A stretch of 64,000 nt of DNA from the NCBI GenBank assembly GCA_032191485.1, contig JAVDOI010000011.1, positions 16,598,617 through 16,662,616 on the forward strand, given 5' to 3'. Under the pieces are notes generated by a model. The model was given only the letters and a program-made list of their open reading frames with translations. It made no database searches and had not been told where the DNA came from. Below are positions 50,025 through 60,735 of this stretch, in pieces; within the stretch, counting starts at the first letter, position 1, and each line of letters starts with the position of its first letter. This DNA is from Leptoclinus maculatus. Its lineage: Eukaryota; Chordata; Actinopteri; Perciformes; Stichaeidae. Made by a program: the position numbers and the translations under genes.

Positions 50025-52416
50025 AACACACAGACAGCAGAAAGCTGGCTGTGTATCCCTCAGAGACTGGACCCAGGTGAATCTGACTGATGCTGGCACA
50101 CCGCTCTCAACAATGGTCCAGATAAACAAAGAGAACACACACACGCAATATGGTCCAGTACGGGGCTTATATAATGTATTTTTCCACTAACATGGTAACT
50201 GCATACTCATCTTCCCTGGGGGGGATCTCAGCTCAGCTGGGCCGGACATGAATGCTGGGAAATGTTGACGAAAGGAGGGAGCCGCTTGAGAGGAAAAACA
50301 AGGGCTAGAGCGGCCCACGGAGAAGCCTCCCCAAGGACCAGGAGGTCTTATGGAAAGGCGAAGCCCGGTAGCAAGGTCAAGGCAGGAAGCGCAAACACAA
50401 AGCGTAAACAAACCGACATTTACTGGCTTCTACTTTTTCGGATTTTTTAACACAATCAGTAGATAACGTGCAGATGAGATGGCCTCTGTTGTTTTTAAAC
50501 ATCATGTTTCCATCATGCTGTGTCACCCACACCCCGCTGGCCTCCAGCGTATGAGATTCATCGTCTCTCACTCGCTTTCTTAGTTCAACTGTTTCACATT
50601 TGTCCACACAGAGAGCAACGCAGGATCATGTATCACACTGTGGCGGAGCATTGCAGCTCCATGTTTACTGATCTATCACTTCCTCTATTATACCACTCCC
50701 TTATCTCAGGCAGAAGGAATGAGAGTCTAAGGGAGAGCGAGGAGAGGAAGATTGTGTTTGTTGACCTCACGCTTATGACTTAGACGATCATATCTCAACA
50801 TTTGACATGGCAAAGAATCTTTTTGGCTATGTACGTATATAAAAAGTGTGGTCTATTCATCGTTCAAATATCACAATTCAACAAAGTAGACGCAGCTGTT
50901 AACATGGGAACATTTTTTAACAAGACATATGAACAAGAATGTAAGTACTTAAATAACATCTTAACTCAAGCTGCGCTAACTCACGTTTTCCAGAACTTTC
51001 AACCACATCTCACTTTTTGTTTTTGTTACGATGATTACACCATGTCATCATGACAATTTGTCACAAGTAACTCGAAAACAAACACCAGTTTCTTTCATGT
51101 ATTACACTTTTGCTTCAAGAATAATTGTTTTGAGTGCATTGTCATTTTTTACACTTTGTTGGCTGAATCTCAAAATGTGTCAATCCCTGAAAAGTTTGCC
51201 TTTCCTTCTTTAGACCACAACCCCAACATGTCCTCATGATTGATCCATAGCATTAACTCATGTAAAAGAAATCTTTTTGTATATTTATTTTCATCTTTTG
51301 TTGTAATTCCAAGTTCCGTGTCAAGCTCATGCGATCTTACACTGAATTCAATATTTTGTCAATAAATAATCTTTCACTCTTAAACCTTGAGGCCTCGATT
51401 CCTACAAATCAAGAACAATTTTATCATATTTTAAATGGCTAATTAATGTAAATTGCTCAGGAGGATAGTGGAAGTGAGTGAGTGCATACATTACTTCCAC
51501 GTCTTTCTCCTGTTTACTAAATACTGTATATACATATATATATAGGTCAGCTCTACAGGCTGTGAAGGGCCTTGACTTTGGCCACCACATACTTTACTGT
51601 ACACTATCTTCCCTCCTGCGCCAGGGGGCTGAGGGGCAGAGCGTGCACAGGAAGGAGGGCAACCATGCAAAGCTAAATAATGCAGTGGCCCAGTCTCCAC
51701 ATTATGACCTAGTAAATGGCTGGTTATACACACACTCAGACCCTCTTGAGCCCAGTCTGACAGCACAATCAGAAGGATGAATGGACCCGCTCTTATGAAC
51801 TAATTTATTGCTGTCACGACGTTGGTCAGTTCAGACAATTCAACATGCACTCATGTACATTTTCAGCACAATGACTGTGTATACACTGGTTGTATTTACA
51901 TGGTAGGGCTTTTGGCATTTTTAGAGGAAATATCCACCCCTCTGAACTGAGTGAATTGCAGATGAATTAAGTCTGATCCTGTCTCAGAAAGGCCTATTGC
52001 CACCCATGTTAACGATAGGAGTTGTACACTTGTCATGCAACTCCACAAACTGAGTGCCTCTCTTGGCGTGCTGCAGGCCTGTGTGTCGACAGCTCTGAGG
52101 AAAGCAAAATTAGTTAAACGAGGAGGGCTATTTGCCCCAGACGGACACACAATCACACAAATCCTCTCAGTCATTTGCATCTTCCTTTTCCTCACATCTA
52201 CATTTGTGAATGGCTCCAACAACTTCGTGCACTGTGACAACATCTGCAGTGGGTTAGCAGCCCCACAGCTGGACAATCTAACTTCTGACAACACACACGT
52301 AAAGGCCCGCTGTATGTGTCAGGGACGGAGGAGCAGCCTAAACATTCATGTCACACGCACAAAGTAAGCATTAACTCACAGCCCGTGGCAGCCCCCCCTT
52401 CGGCGTCCCACCCTAC

Positions 52417-52495
52417 CTTCGGTGTGGCAAGTGGAGGACAGGATGGTGCTCGGAGGGCGGAAGAGGTACGGGAGATAACGGGAAAAACATTTCAT
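52417..52495 (-). CDS. ppp2r2b: Alternative first coding exon of ppp2r2b: mitochondrial-targeting B-beta-2 N-terminus
   Basis: The exon encodes 26 residues starting MKCFSRYLPYLFRPP and ending STILSSTCHTE, plus one base, then a GTAGGG donor. From memory this matches the human B-beta-2 N-terminus with about three substitutions. It ends in the same phase, after a Glu codon plus G, as the standard first exon, so it splices cleanly to 24979 and gives a 446-residue protein. In mammals this basic, hydrophobic leader (K2, R6, R13 kept here) sends PP2A to the outer mitochondrial membrane, where it promotes fission. The ATG has A at -3. The frame stays open upstream to another ATG at 52573, but the leader is conserved only from MKCF. 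The exon lies 19.8 kb upstream of the B-beta-1 exon, in a GC-rich patch that is probably a separate promoter. Confidence 0.9.
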
Positions 52496-52850
52496 CTTCT
52501 TTTCCGGTGCTTGCCGACGGGTGAAGAGCGTTGCGTTGCGGGCTCCACATCCGCACTGCCGCCGCGACAGCAAGCCAGAGAGGAACCAAGGGGGTGGGGG
52601 GTGGTGCGGAAGGGGAAAGAGGCTCTCTGTCCGCGGCGCAGGGGGCTATGACAGCATCACTTTTCGCAGGCAGACAGCGCAGCCAGGCAGGCAGGCAGGC
52701 TCCGGTGAAACTGCGCGCTGCCCGGGGAGCAAACAGCGCACAATGTCAGCGCACCTCCGCATCCGCGTCGGCAGTTTACTCCGTGAATATAGTTGTTGGA
52801 GTGACAGCAGCGCAGGGGGGTCGTCTTCTGTCCGCTCAGATGGGAGGTCA
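52496..52850 (-). promoter_or_regulatory. ppp2r2b: Putative promoter/5'UTR of the ppp2r2b B-beta-2 transcript
   Basis: This CpG-rich block (ccgcactgccgccgcgacag, gtccgcggcgcag, ctgcgcgctgcccgg) directly precedes the mitochondrial-isoform exon on the gene strand and contrasts with AT-rich flanks. It fits a CpG-island promoter. Open frames through it on both strands reflect GC content. Confidence 0.5.
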
Positions 52851-53557
52851 ATGTATATGTGGTCTGCCGGTGTAAACACCCCCACCCCTTCGTGTTTGTG
52901 TGTCAGTTTATTGGAGTGAAAATAGCAATTATGGGGATGATTATGTTGTTCCCACAATGTCCCCACGTGAATCTGGACCGCTGTTACATCTATCGTCCAT
53001 AAAAGCCTGCCTGATTTACACATTTCCTGGTTTCACTGTGATGTGCCGGTATATTTGTGTTTGTAGAGTAAATGCTTTATTCTAAGTGGTAGGAAAATCC
53101 CTGAGAGCAAATAAGCAAATACGCGATAGTTTATTGTGTTTGATGAACATTGGACAGAACTTGATGAATCATAGACAAAACTTGTTTCCAACTGACCAGG
53201 TTATTGATTAATTGGGGTTGTCGCCATCTTGTGGTAATCTGCGTGGACAGCAAACTAGAGTTTATAAACTTATAATGACGCAAAAATAAAACCAGGTATA
53301 AAACCAGTGAAAGATGTTTTAAAATGGGTCTCGTGAAATTCATGCTTTAAACTTTAACATGCGGTAATAATGCACGATCATTAAAAAGTAAAAACAAAAA
53401 ATAATCAAAATGTAAGACATTTTTTTTAAATCACACCTCGAATTCAACTATTAGAAATACACGCAACATTTTATTAAATACTAATATGATATTATGTAAG
53501 TGCTTGTTTTTTATATTTACTGTAATTCATGTGTATTTTATTCCCATTTTAAGTGCA
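52851..53557. other. Spacer between the divergent ppp2r2b and rpl26 promoters
   Basis: It is AT-rich from about 53050 onward. No gene or clear repeat was recognised. Confidence 0.4.
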
Positions 53558-53596
53558 TCTCGCGAGACTTGAGTGTGAACTAATGCCAGCGGAAGT
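53558..53596 (+). promoter_or_regulatory. rpl26: rpl26 core promoter: TCTCGCGAGA palindrome and ETS-type site
   Basis: A perfect TCTCGCGAGA (53558-53567) lies about 50 bp upstream of the inferred start. This palindrome is a known element of TATA-less housekeeping promoters (bound by BANP in vertebrates). CGGAAGT at 53590-53596 is an ETS/GABPA-type site. No TATA box is evident. Confidence 0.65.
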
Positions 53597-53607
53597 ACTA
53601 TGTGACT

Positions 53608-53643
53608 CTCTTTTCCGCCGGCCATAGAGGAGCAAACGGCAGG
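53608..53643 (+). other. rpl26: rpl26 non-coding first exon with 5'TOP start
   Basis: The pyrimidine run ctcttttccg begins the exon, as in the terminal oligopyrimidine tract of ribosomal protein mRNAs that mTOR controls at translation. The exon ends at a GTAAGA donor (53644). The exact start nucleotide (53608 or 53610) is a guess from the TOP consensus. Confidence 0.65.
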
Positions 53644-54362
53644 GTAAGAATTCCTGGCAGATTATTTCACTAAAGTTATCACCATCCATCCTCCCTTCGG
53701 TATCACTGTGTATCCATATAAACGTATAAACACCTCGTGGACATTGTTACTATTAAAATACGGCCAATATTGAACCCATATTGATGATAGATTGCTTGTT
53801 TAAACCTCTCACTGGTTGGTGCCCCTGTTGGGTCCGTCAGTCTCCGCATGTCGGCTACGGCTAGTGAAGGTGCTTGATTCCCGGTGCTAGCGACTGATAT
53901 TCGGCTCCTTTACAGTTAATGGGTTTTCGATTTTGTTTGCAACTCGCTCGGTTATGTTTCTGAGTTACTGTTGGCACTGAAATGCTAACGCAGTCCGTCT
54001 GTTATATTATGCTAACTAAGTAGCATCCTCTTGCTAGTTTAGCATTTGAAGTCAAGCCATGACCTAGCTAGCCAGCTAAGTTACTGTTTTAATATCGTTA
54101 GCTGGTGTTGGAGTAGCTGCAATGCTATTCGCATTACGGTACTTTTTAGGTTTCAGGGGAGTTGGTGTGAAGAGAAACTAACGTTTCCCAAAGTACTCAA
54201 ACGTTCGTAGATTAGCATCTTTATGCTAACTTGCCTCCATATTCTTGTGCAACTCAACGTTTTCAGCCGTTGTTGAGTGACTTGTCAACAGCTGCATGTT
54301 TTCAATCCTGTAAATGTGGTCAACTGTTTAATAACCCGTATGTCTTGTTTGTGCTCAGCATC

Positions 54363-56626
54363 ATGAAGCTGAATCCATTTGTAACGTCCTCCCGCCGCAA
54401 GAACCGCAAGAGGCACTTCAATGCCCCCTCACACATCAGGAGGAAGATCATGTCTTCCCCCCTATCCAAGGAGCTCCGCCAGAAGTACAACGTGAGGTCC
54501 ATGCCCATCCGCAAAGATGACGAAGTCCAGGTATTGTACTTTTGGATTGCTGAAAGTTTGTCATAGTTGTCTTACAAGAGTAAGCTGCACATGCTTGACT
54601 CGATTGTGTTGTTCACAAACAGGTTGTCCGTGGACACTACAAAGGCCAGCAGATTGGCAAAGTGGTGCAGGTCTACAGGAAAAAGTACGTCATCTACATT
54701 GAGCGTGTGCAGAGAGAGAAGGCCAACGGAACCACAGTCCATGTCGGCATCCACTCGAGCAAGGTGAGACACACACGTTTGTGTAGATCCTCAAATTGGT
54801 GTGCCTCCCTCAGAGGAACAAGACATTTGCGTAATGTACAATTTTGTTGATTTCATCATTAGACACAAATTGCAGGCCAACACTTTATTTAATTTTTTAA
54901 CCCAATGTATATCGGGTGAAAGGCTTGCAGTACACAGGGATTATTCGGTTCTTACCACTGTGAAAGAGGCACAAATTTAAGTTTGTGGTGTTCTGTGAGG
55001 CAGTCATTCGTGGAGTTGCACTGGACTGCTGATTATTGAGAAGTGTTTCTGATGTTTTCCACCCCATTTACATCCATAATGTATGAGGCAGCTACTTCAG
55101 CAATACGAAGTTGTCTTAAAATGGTACGTCTCTTACCAGTAGTTGTCGACAATATTTCTACACCTTCAGCCTCCGATAGATCCATCATATAATCCAGACT
55201 CGAGCTCTCTTAACAACCTTGAATTTTTGTGTGCGTAACTAGGAAGTGTTTGTTCAAATTAATATCCAACTTTAATTTTTTAGGATCTTAAAGACGATCT
55301 ATAAGGATCTATAAGACCCCTTATAATGGTGTGTTCAGTTTTTAAAGACATCCGGACTCGTCACAGCAGAAAAGGCACAGGTGTCAATAATGAAATTATT
55401 GATGGATGCATTCCATTCAATTTGCTTCAGGTTGTAGGTTCTCTTATTAAGCCTGTGGGCTCACTGAGAGACTTGGACAGACTTTAGCCCACAGGCCTGT
55501 TGGATGTTTTTTCCTTATTTGATGCAAGGATCTAAGGACGGAGGGTGTCATATGCTTAACAGATTGTGACACTCTTATTGTTCAACCCACTGCAGCAAAC
55601 CAGTTTGTCCTTTTTCACCGTGCTGCTGTGGCTTTTTTTGACCCCACCACAACGTGTTCTTGTATTTAATAAAAAAATTGGACAGTCACCAACCTCCCGG
55701 TGCTGGGTTAGCCTGAATATTCCTGCTAACGGACATTGGCCAGGAGCAGATTGGGTGGTGGAATAGCCTTAGGTCCTAGCTGGGTTAGCTTAGCGTCCAT
55801 CTCGGTTCTCCTCCCTTTTGACTCCGCTTTAAGTCTGGCTACGTTGAGCGTGGCCGGTGATCGTCTCATGGTCTCCTCCCCACATATTATATTCAATCCA
55901 GACACTTCCTTTTATGATGAGTGTATTCCGCAATATGCCAGAAGTGCAGAAAATCTGGACTAAATTGTAGTGAACTACAATGGAATGCAGCCATAATTGT
56001 TATTAATGACACCTCCACTTTTCTGGTTGTGGCATCTTTATCTGCAGTGAAAAGGTTTACTTGACAGTATTTTAGAGAACTTGACATTAGTGGGTAACTC
56101 CACTGACAGCAATATGTAATGCTGTGATCTAAATATATTATATTAATATATATATATATATTTGTGGTTCATGCACACCATGAGCAAACAATTAAAGCAC
56201 AACTATCAAACATGTCAGACCGTTGTAACGTCTAGGTTGTGGTGCCGTTTGTGTTGCATTGGATTCTAAGTTGTGTATTTGTAGTAGTTGTACTGCTTGA
56301 TCAACAGACTGCAGAATGCCCACTGATAACTAGTCCAGTCATTAGAAAATGTGTTGTGGACATAACTTTATTGTTAAAAGGAGTTGTGAATTCACCGGAT
56401 TAGTTTCAGCCATTCTTTGGCTTTCTTTATGGCTGATACTACTGCCAAAGAGGCATTCTATCACTTGTTCACCAACCTACTTGTTTTTCCTTTGCAGGTG
56501 GTCATCACCAGGCTAAAGCTGGACAAAGACCGCAAGAAGATCCTGGAGCGCAAGGCCAAGTCTCGCGCCGATGGAAAGGAGAAGGGCAAATACAAGGAGG
56601 AGACCATTGAGAAGATGCAGGACTGA
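54363..56626 (+). CDS. rpl26: 60S ribosomal protein L26 (uL24)
   Basis: This is a component of the large ribosomal subunit, near the exit tunnel. Coding exons 54363-54530, 54623-54763 and 56498-56626 join in phase 0 to give 145 residues, the usual length. The sequence starts MKLNPFVTSSRRKNRKRHFN and contains the KOW-type stretch VVRGHYKGQQIGKVVQVYRK. It ends KGKYKEETIEKMQD, and this C-terminus is very basic up to the acidic end. A non-coding exon at about 53608-53643 precedes it; the ATG is 5 nt into exon 2. AATAAA is at 56644-56649. Human RPL26 and RPL26L1 are near-identical. The atp6v0e1 neighbour resembles the human RPL26L1-ATP6V0E1 pair, so this locus may be the orthologue of the gene that mammals call RPL26L1. 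Confidence 0.97.
54764..56497 (+). other. rpl26: rpl26 last intron (1.7 kb)
   Basis: No exon or clear repeat was recognised. It contains a short imperfect hairpin (agcctgtgggct at about 55457, paired with agcccacaggcct at about 55486) and an AT microsatellite near 56146-56162. I looked for an intronic box C/D snoRNA, common in ribosomal protein genes, and found no convincing C and D box pair. Confidence 0.5.
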
Positions 56627-56643
56627 AAATGATCTTTCGTATC

Positions 56644-56649
56644 AATAAA
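56644..56649 (+). terminator. rpl26: rpl26 poly(A) signal AATAAA
   Basis: AATAAA lies 18 nt after the stop. The 3'UTR is very short, as is typical for ribosomal protein mRNAs. Confidence 0.85.
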
Positions 56650-57295
56650 CTGTATAAATGGAACATACTTTGTCTGTCTTGTTTTAGCTGTGGAGGTGGG
56701 AAGGTTTTGTCTTTGCATGGTGTCAAATATATACATACCTGCAAACTTGTCGCTTTTCGGCGAAATTCGCCGTTTTGAATACAAAATATGTCATCCACGT
56801 GAATCGTGTAGATCCGTAGAGTTTATTTTTTTTGGGAGGGGGGGGGGTCAACTGGCCAGCCAGCGTTTCTCCGGTTGGAGTGAGACGAGGAGAAAAGGTG
56901 ACGAGGTGATCTTCGCAATAAAACATCTTTGATGTGACGTGTCGAGTCTTGGCCAATCAGCGTTCAGATGTCTACACAGTCTTCATTTCCCTCCGTTACA
57001 GTTTCAGTTACTTTATGTTCCGTTACCGTTCAGACTTGCTGGGTTAAGTTAACGTCCACTACATGCGGAACTCTCGACTTTTAACGTTCGTCATTATTGC
57101 GAATTAGGAGGAAGTAACGTAACGTGATGAAACATGAAGCCCCCCCCCCGTGTTCCGGTTCAGTTCACGCGGCCACTCGTTAACATTAAACCAGAACACC
57201 GGCGGATCTGGTTGCTGTTTTTAACTCAAAGTAGAATGAAAGGCCCAGATACTGATGAGATGATGAGGTCAAAGAGCTTCAGGGCTGAGATGTGA

Positions 57296-57502
57296 GTGGA
57301 GCTGGGCCTGGATAAAGGTGGAGGTCTAAACAGACGTGAGTACAGCTTCCCGCTGTCACAGTGTTTTAAATACATTGATGAGGCAGGGTATGCTGAATGC
57401 AGCCTCTGCTCCAAGGAGATAAAGTACAGCAACATGCCCTCTCATCACACTGTACACACTGTTCACTGTAATGACCACAGCCAGAGTAGATTATCATTTT
57501 AA
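57296..57502 (+). pseudogene. BED-like zinc-finger remnant of a transposase
   Basis: The reading frame contains SFPLSQCFKYIDEAGYAECS, then LCSKEIKYSNMPSHHTVHTV. The C-x2-C pair followed by H-rich spacing resembles the DNA-binding BED-type finger that opens transposase and transposase-derived proteins in fish. The downstream catalytic part is missing. It lies 570 bp inside the left inverted repeat, in keeping with being the N-terminus of that element's own protein. Confidence 0.5.
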
Positions 57503-58588
57503 TTTAAATAATAGAACTGGATTGAATGCATATTAATTGCAAATAGAAGATAGGCCACTATTCTAACAGCTGTACAGTAACAGTATAAGTTAATATTAAG
57601 CTATACAGTAACAGGGTTCAATGAAGACTAATCACTTTATTTGCAGGCGATGGTTCTCGCTACTCTGCTATCTTTTTTATTTGACTAAAACTTTTGAAAA
57701 TGAGACCTCGTTCTAAATGGATTTTGTCTAAATAAAGGTTGTTAATAATAATAATAAAGAAAAAACGAAGAAGCTGAAATAGTGATAAATAACTGAATAA
57801 TAAATTATTCTTTTGCTTAAAGTAAATATGGTCTTATCACTTAATGTTATTCTCAGAGTACACCAGAATGCTACATTTTAAAGATCATATTTGAAATGAA
57901 AATTCATGCCACCAGCACACCCAGGTCAGATCAGAGTTGAATCACTGAATCCATGGAAATGTTATAATGCATGTTTGATTCCTATATTTAAAATGTTTTG
58001 AAAATGATCATCCCACAAATATGAGTTGCTGTCAAGTGCACCTTTAAAATGTTAAAGTGATATTCAGAGATTATTCAATTAATTTAGGGTTGTAATTGTT
58101 TTAGCCTGAACACATTGGTCAATTGTTATTGGGGTGAATATGTATCGATATGTTAAGTTATTATAATCTTCTAATAAATGAAGTATATTAAGGGGTGAAG
58201 GGGTCAGTTTGTGTTTTCTTCAGGATTTAGTTTGGTTCATTTAAAATGATCAAGATTAAATAACATTTACAATGCACCACCAGTAAACAATACTTGCTTT
58301 TATAATGTATCAAATCTGGAGTCAGTTGTTTTAAAACATAGTTATCAGTGAATAGCTCTGAAATGTAATAGTGTAGTTATTTATGTCAGCAGGTTGTAAT
58401 GAAGTTATTTTTAAACCTTTGTTCTAATTCTAACTGCTGTAAAAAAAATGACTGAATCTACAGGTGGATGGACCATAATAAAACCAACAATAGCAACTTA
58501 AAGTTAAAAGGAATTTCATTCACAATGTAATACAGTTCAACATAACATGTAACAATATGTTAGAAAATGAACAATTACATTCAGCATT
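57503..58588. other. Transposon interior, AT-rich, no feature
   Basis: Nothing coding was recognised. It is AT-rich sequence with a (TAA)n-like patch near 57745. Confidence 0.4.
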
Positions 58589-58589
58589 T

Positions 58590-58618
58590 CACATTCACAT
58601 TCACATTCACATTCAAAT
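58590..58618. repeat. (CATTCA)n hexanucleotide repeat
   Basis: About five CATTCA units immediately precede the 36-bp minisatellite. Confidence 0.85.
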
Positions 58619-58624
58619 CACATT

Positions 58625-58978
58625 CGCCGTCAGGCTCAGCTGCGCCTTCGGGCAACGATCCGCCGTCAGGCTCAGCTCCGCCTTCGGGCAACGATCCGCC
58701 GTCAGGCTCAGCTCCGCCTTCGGGCAACGATCCGCCGTCAGGCTCAGCTCCGCCTTCGGGCAACGATCCGCCGTCAGGCTCAGCTCCGCCTTCGGGCAAC
58801 GATCCGCCGTCAGGCTCAGCTCCGCCTTCGGGCAACGGTCCGCCGTCAGGATCAGCTCCGGCTTCGGGTCTGATCTGCCGTCAGGCTCAGCTCCGCCTTC
58901 GGGCAACGGTCCGCCGTCAGGATCAGCTCCGGCTTCGGGTCCGATCTGCCGTCAGGCTCCGAGTTCAGCTGCAAAGTG
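58625..58978. repeat. 36-bp GC-rich minisatellite, about nine units
   Basis: Units start at 58625, 58661, 58697, 58733, 58769 and 58805, then 58841, 58877 and 58913. Consensus pieces are cgccgtcaggctcagctccg and ccttcgggcaacgatc. The last units carry shared variants (gatcagctccggcttcgggt). Because 36 is divisible by three, frames stay open on both strands (PPSGSAPPSGND on +), but there is no sign of real coding. Confidence 0.9.
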
Positions 58979-59564
58979 ACAGTCTGAGGTCAGCTCGACC
59001 TTATATAGCGTCTTGGTGGCGTCGTTTCCATGACATTTACTGACTTACGTGCGTCCTTTGTCATACACCTGATAGCAACAGAGACTATGTTTTTATTTAA
59101 AAATCTCATATTTGTTAATATATTTCAGTAGTTTTTATATATATATATTTGTGAGCTGAGGCCAGGTTTTAACACGTCAAGCACTTCTACATATCACTTA
59201 CTTTTAATTAGAAGAATAAGAATAGAAGAGGCCTTCGGGCAACGGTCCGCCATCAGGATCAGCTCCGGCTTCGGGTCCGATCCGCCGTCAGGCTCCGAGT
59301 TCAGATGCAAAGTGACAATCTGAGGTCAGCTCGACCTTATATAGCGTCTTGGTGGCGTCGTTTCCATGACATTTACTGACGTACGCGCGTCCGTTGTCAT
59401 ACACCTGATAGCAACAGAGACTATGTTTTTATTTAAAAATCTCATATTTGTTAATATATTTCAGTAGTTTTTATATATATATATTTGTGAGCTGAGGCCA
59501 GGTTTTAACACGTCAAGCACTTCTACATATCACTTACTTTTAATTAGAAGAATAAGAATAAGAG
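58895..59564. repeat. 336-bp tandem duplication overlapping the minisatellite end
   Basis: 58895-59230 and 59231-59564 are near-identical, starting gccttcgggcaacggtccgc and ending aagaataagaata. Differences are a handful of substitutions (for example ttacgtgcgtcctttgtc against gtacgcgcgtccgttgtc). Each copy contains ccttatatagcgtcttggtg, a TATA-like phrase. Confidence 0.9.
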
Positions 59565-59744
59565 CGCTCATGTTACCCATAGAACTGCCTGATCTCGGCA
59601 GTAAACTCCGCCAGCACCGGGGGCTCAGCGCTCACGGTGCCCGCCTAGAACAGCCTGATCTCGGCAAGTCTTTTTGAAACTTGCCGCTGGTAATGACGTC
59701 TCTGTAGCGTTTTCCTCGCCGGCAAAGAGGACAGCAATCCGGAT

Positions 59745-59935
59745 CTGATCCACATACATATACATACAATTTTATATATATATACAATTACAATATTTAT
59801 AAATACATATCATTATATATACAATTATATATATATGTATATATAATTGTATGTACAAATACATATAATTGTATGTGTATATATATATATATAATATAAT
59901 ACACTTATATAATAATATATAATTTTTTCTTTTTA
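59745..59935. repeat. AT-rich (TA)n/(ATACAT)n tract
   Basis: Alternating purine-pyrimidine tatata and acatat motifs run for about 190 bp inside the decayed transposon. Confidence 0.8.
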
Positions 59936-60081
59936 ATGAAAATTAAAAAAGCAGGGTTGTCATATTTAGTTTGATTGTACAAATACTTTACAGTAAAAAA
60001 AACGGATTAAACTCATTAGCAAGACCAGCTGAGGTGGTGATGTCATCATGCTGCAGTAACAATTGTCCATACTGCGTTCTC

Positions 60082-60122
60082 TGGACTTGAAGTCTGGACT
60101 TGGAGTCCAGACTTCAAGTCCA
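60082..60122. repeat. Perfect 19-bp hairpin
   Basis: Arms 60082-60100 (tggacttgaagtctggact) and 60104-60122 are exact reverse complements around a TGG loop. Confidence 0.95.
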
Positions 60123-60343
60123 AACATAAATATGGCCTTACAAACTGTCCATATACACATACATGAATACAAAACAACAATCCAGCATATCATGTAACAT
60201 GTCCGACTAGCTAGCTTCTAAGCTAATTTTAACATTACCGCCAATGGAGAAATGCTAACCGCGATTAGCATTTAATACAACACAAATGCTATACTAAAAG
60301 AAGAATAAAACAATGACAAAGATTGCCTTTGCAGGAGATATAG

Positions 60344-60640
60344 ATGACATAAACAAGCAGGTAACTTCAGCTATTATTTTGGCAGCCAATGCATCTATAC
60401 CCAGGAGTAAAAACAGGATAAATAAGAAACTTGTTCCAGGCTGTTAAAAATAGGAACAAAGCATTCAGACAAGTCAGGAGAACCCATAACATGCAGCATT
60501 TGATTCAATATAAAAAGGCACAAGCAGTGGTGAGAAGAACAGTACGACAAGCTAAGAGAGATAGTTGGAGACATTTTTGCAATAAAATAGGAAGAACTAC
60601 TCCTGTGGGAGGATGGGAGGAGACAGAAGAGAATGGGATT
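60344..60640 (+). pseudogene. LINE ORF2 fragment (endonuclease-RT linker), frameshifted
   Basis: One frame reads KQVTSAIILAANASIPRSKN and ends at a stop near 60446. The next frame continues AVKNRNKAFRQVRRTHNMQH, LIQYKKAQAVVRRTVRQAKR and DSWRHFCNKIGRTTPVGG. This is the linker between the endonuclease and reverse transcriptase of non-LTR retrotransposons common in fish. No RT core follows. It is a truncated insertion nested in the DNA transposon. Confidence 0.75.
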
Positions 60641-60692
60641 ACCCAGTCTTGACATCTGACAAGGAAACAGCGGTTCAATGAAAATTCATGCC

Positions 60693-60693
<1 letters not shown>

Positions 60694-60734
<41 letters not shown>
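60694..60734. repeat. C41 homopolymer
   Basis: Forty-one consecutive C. Such a length is rare in vertebrate DNA and may be length-variable or an assembly artefact. Confidence 0.9.

Positions 60735-60735
<1 letters not shown>

Larger units (their letters stand above)
33481..52416 (-). other. ppp2r2b: Long 5' intron of ppp2r2b between the two alternative first exons
   Basis: About 19 kb has no recognisable coding exon on either strand. It is populated by microsatellites and repeat copies listed separately. ORFs of up to 161 codons (such as 48254-48739) show no recognisable domain or splice context. A GC-rich block at 41030-41340 and low-repeat stretches near 34600-35700 and 37000-38100 are candidates for regulatory DNA. 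That is inference from composition only. Confidence 0.6.

Noticed and set aside
52521..52919. 132- and 114-codon ORFs on + near the B-beta-2 exon
   Set aside because: They are antisense to a CpG-rich promoter. Low stop density follows from GC content, and there is no protein similarity that I recognise.
53781..53898. Possible box C/D snoRNA in rpl26 intron 1 (tTGATGAt ... CTGA)
   Set aside because: The box C purine is missing, the terminal stem is about three pairs, and no C'/D' boxes were seen.
58557..59043. ORFs of 140 and 158 codons on + and 84-97 codons on - over the minisatellite
   Set aside because: They exist because the 36-bp unit is a multiple of three and lacks stops. They have no domain, no splice context, and are open on both strands.
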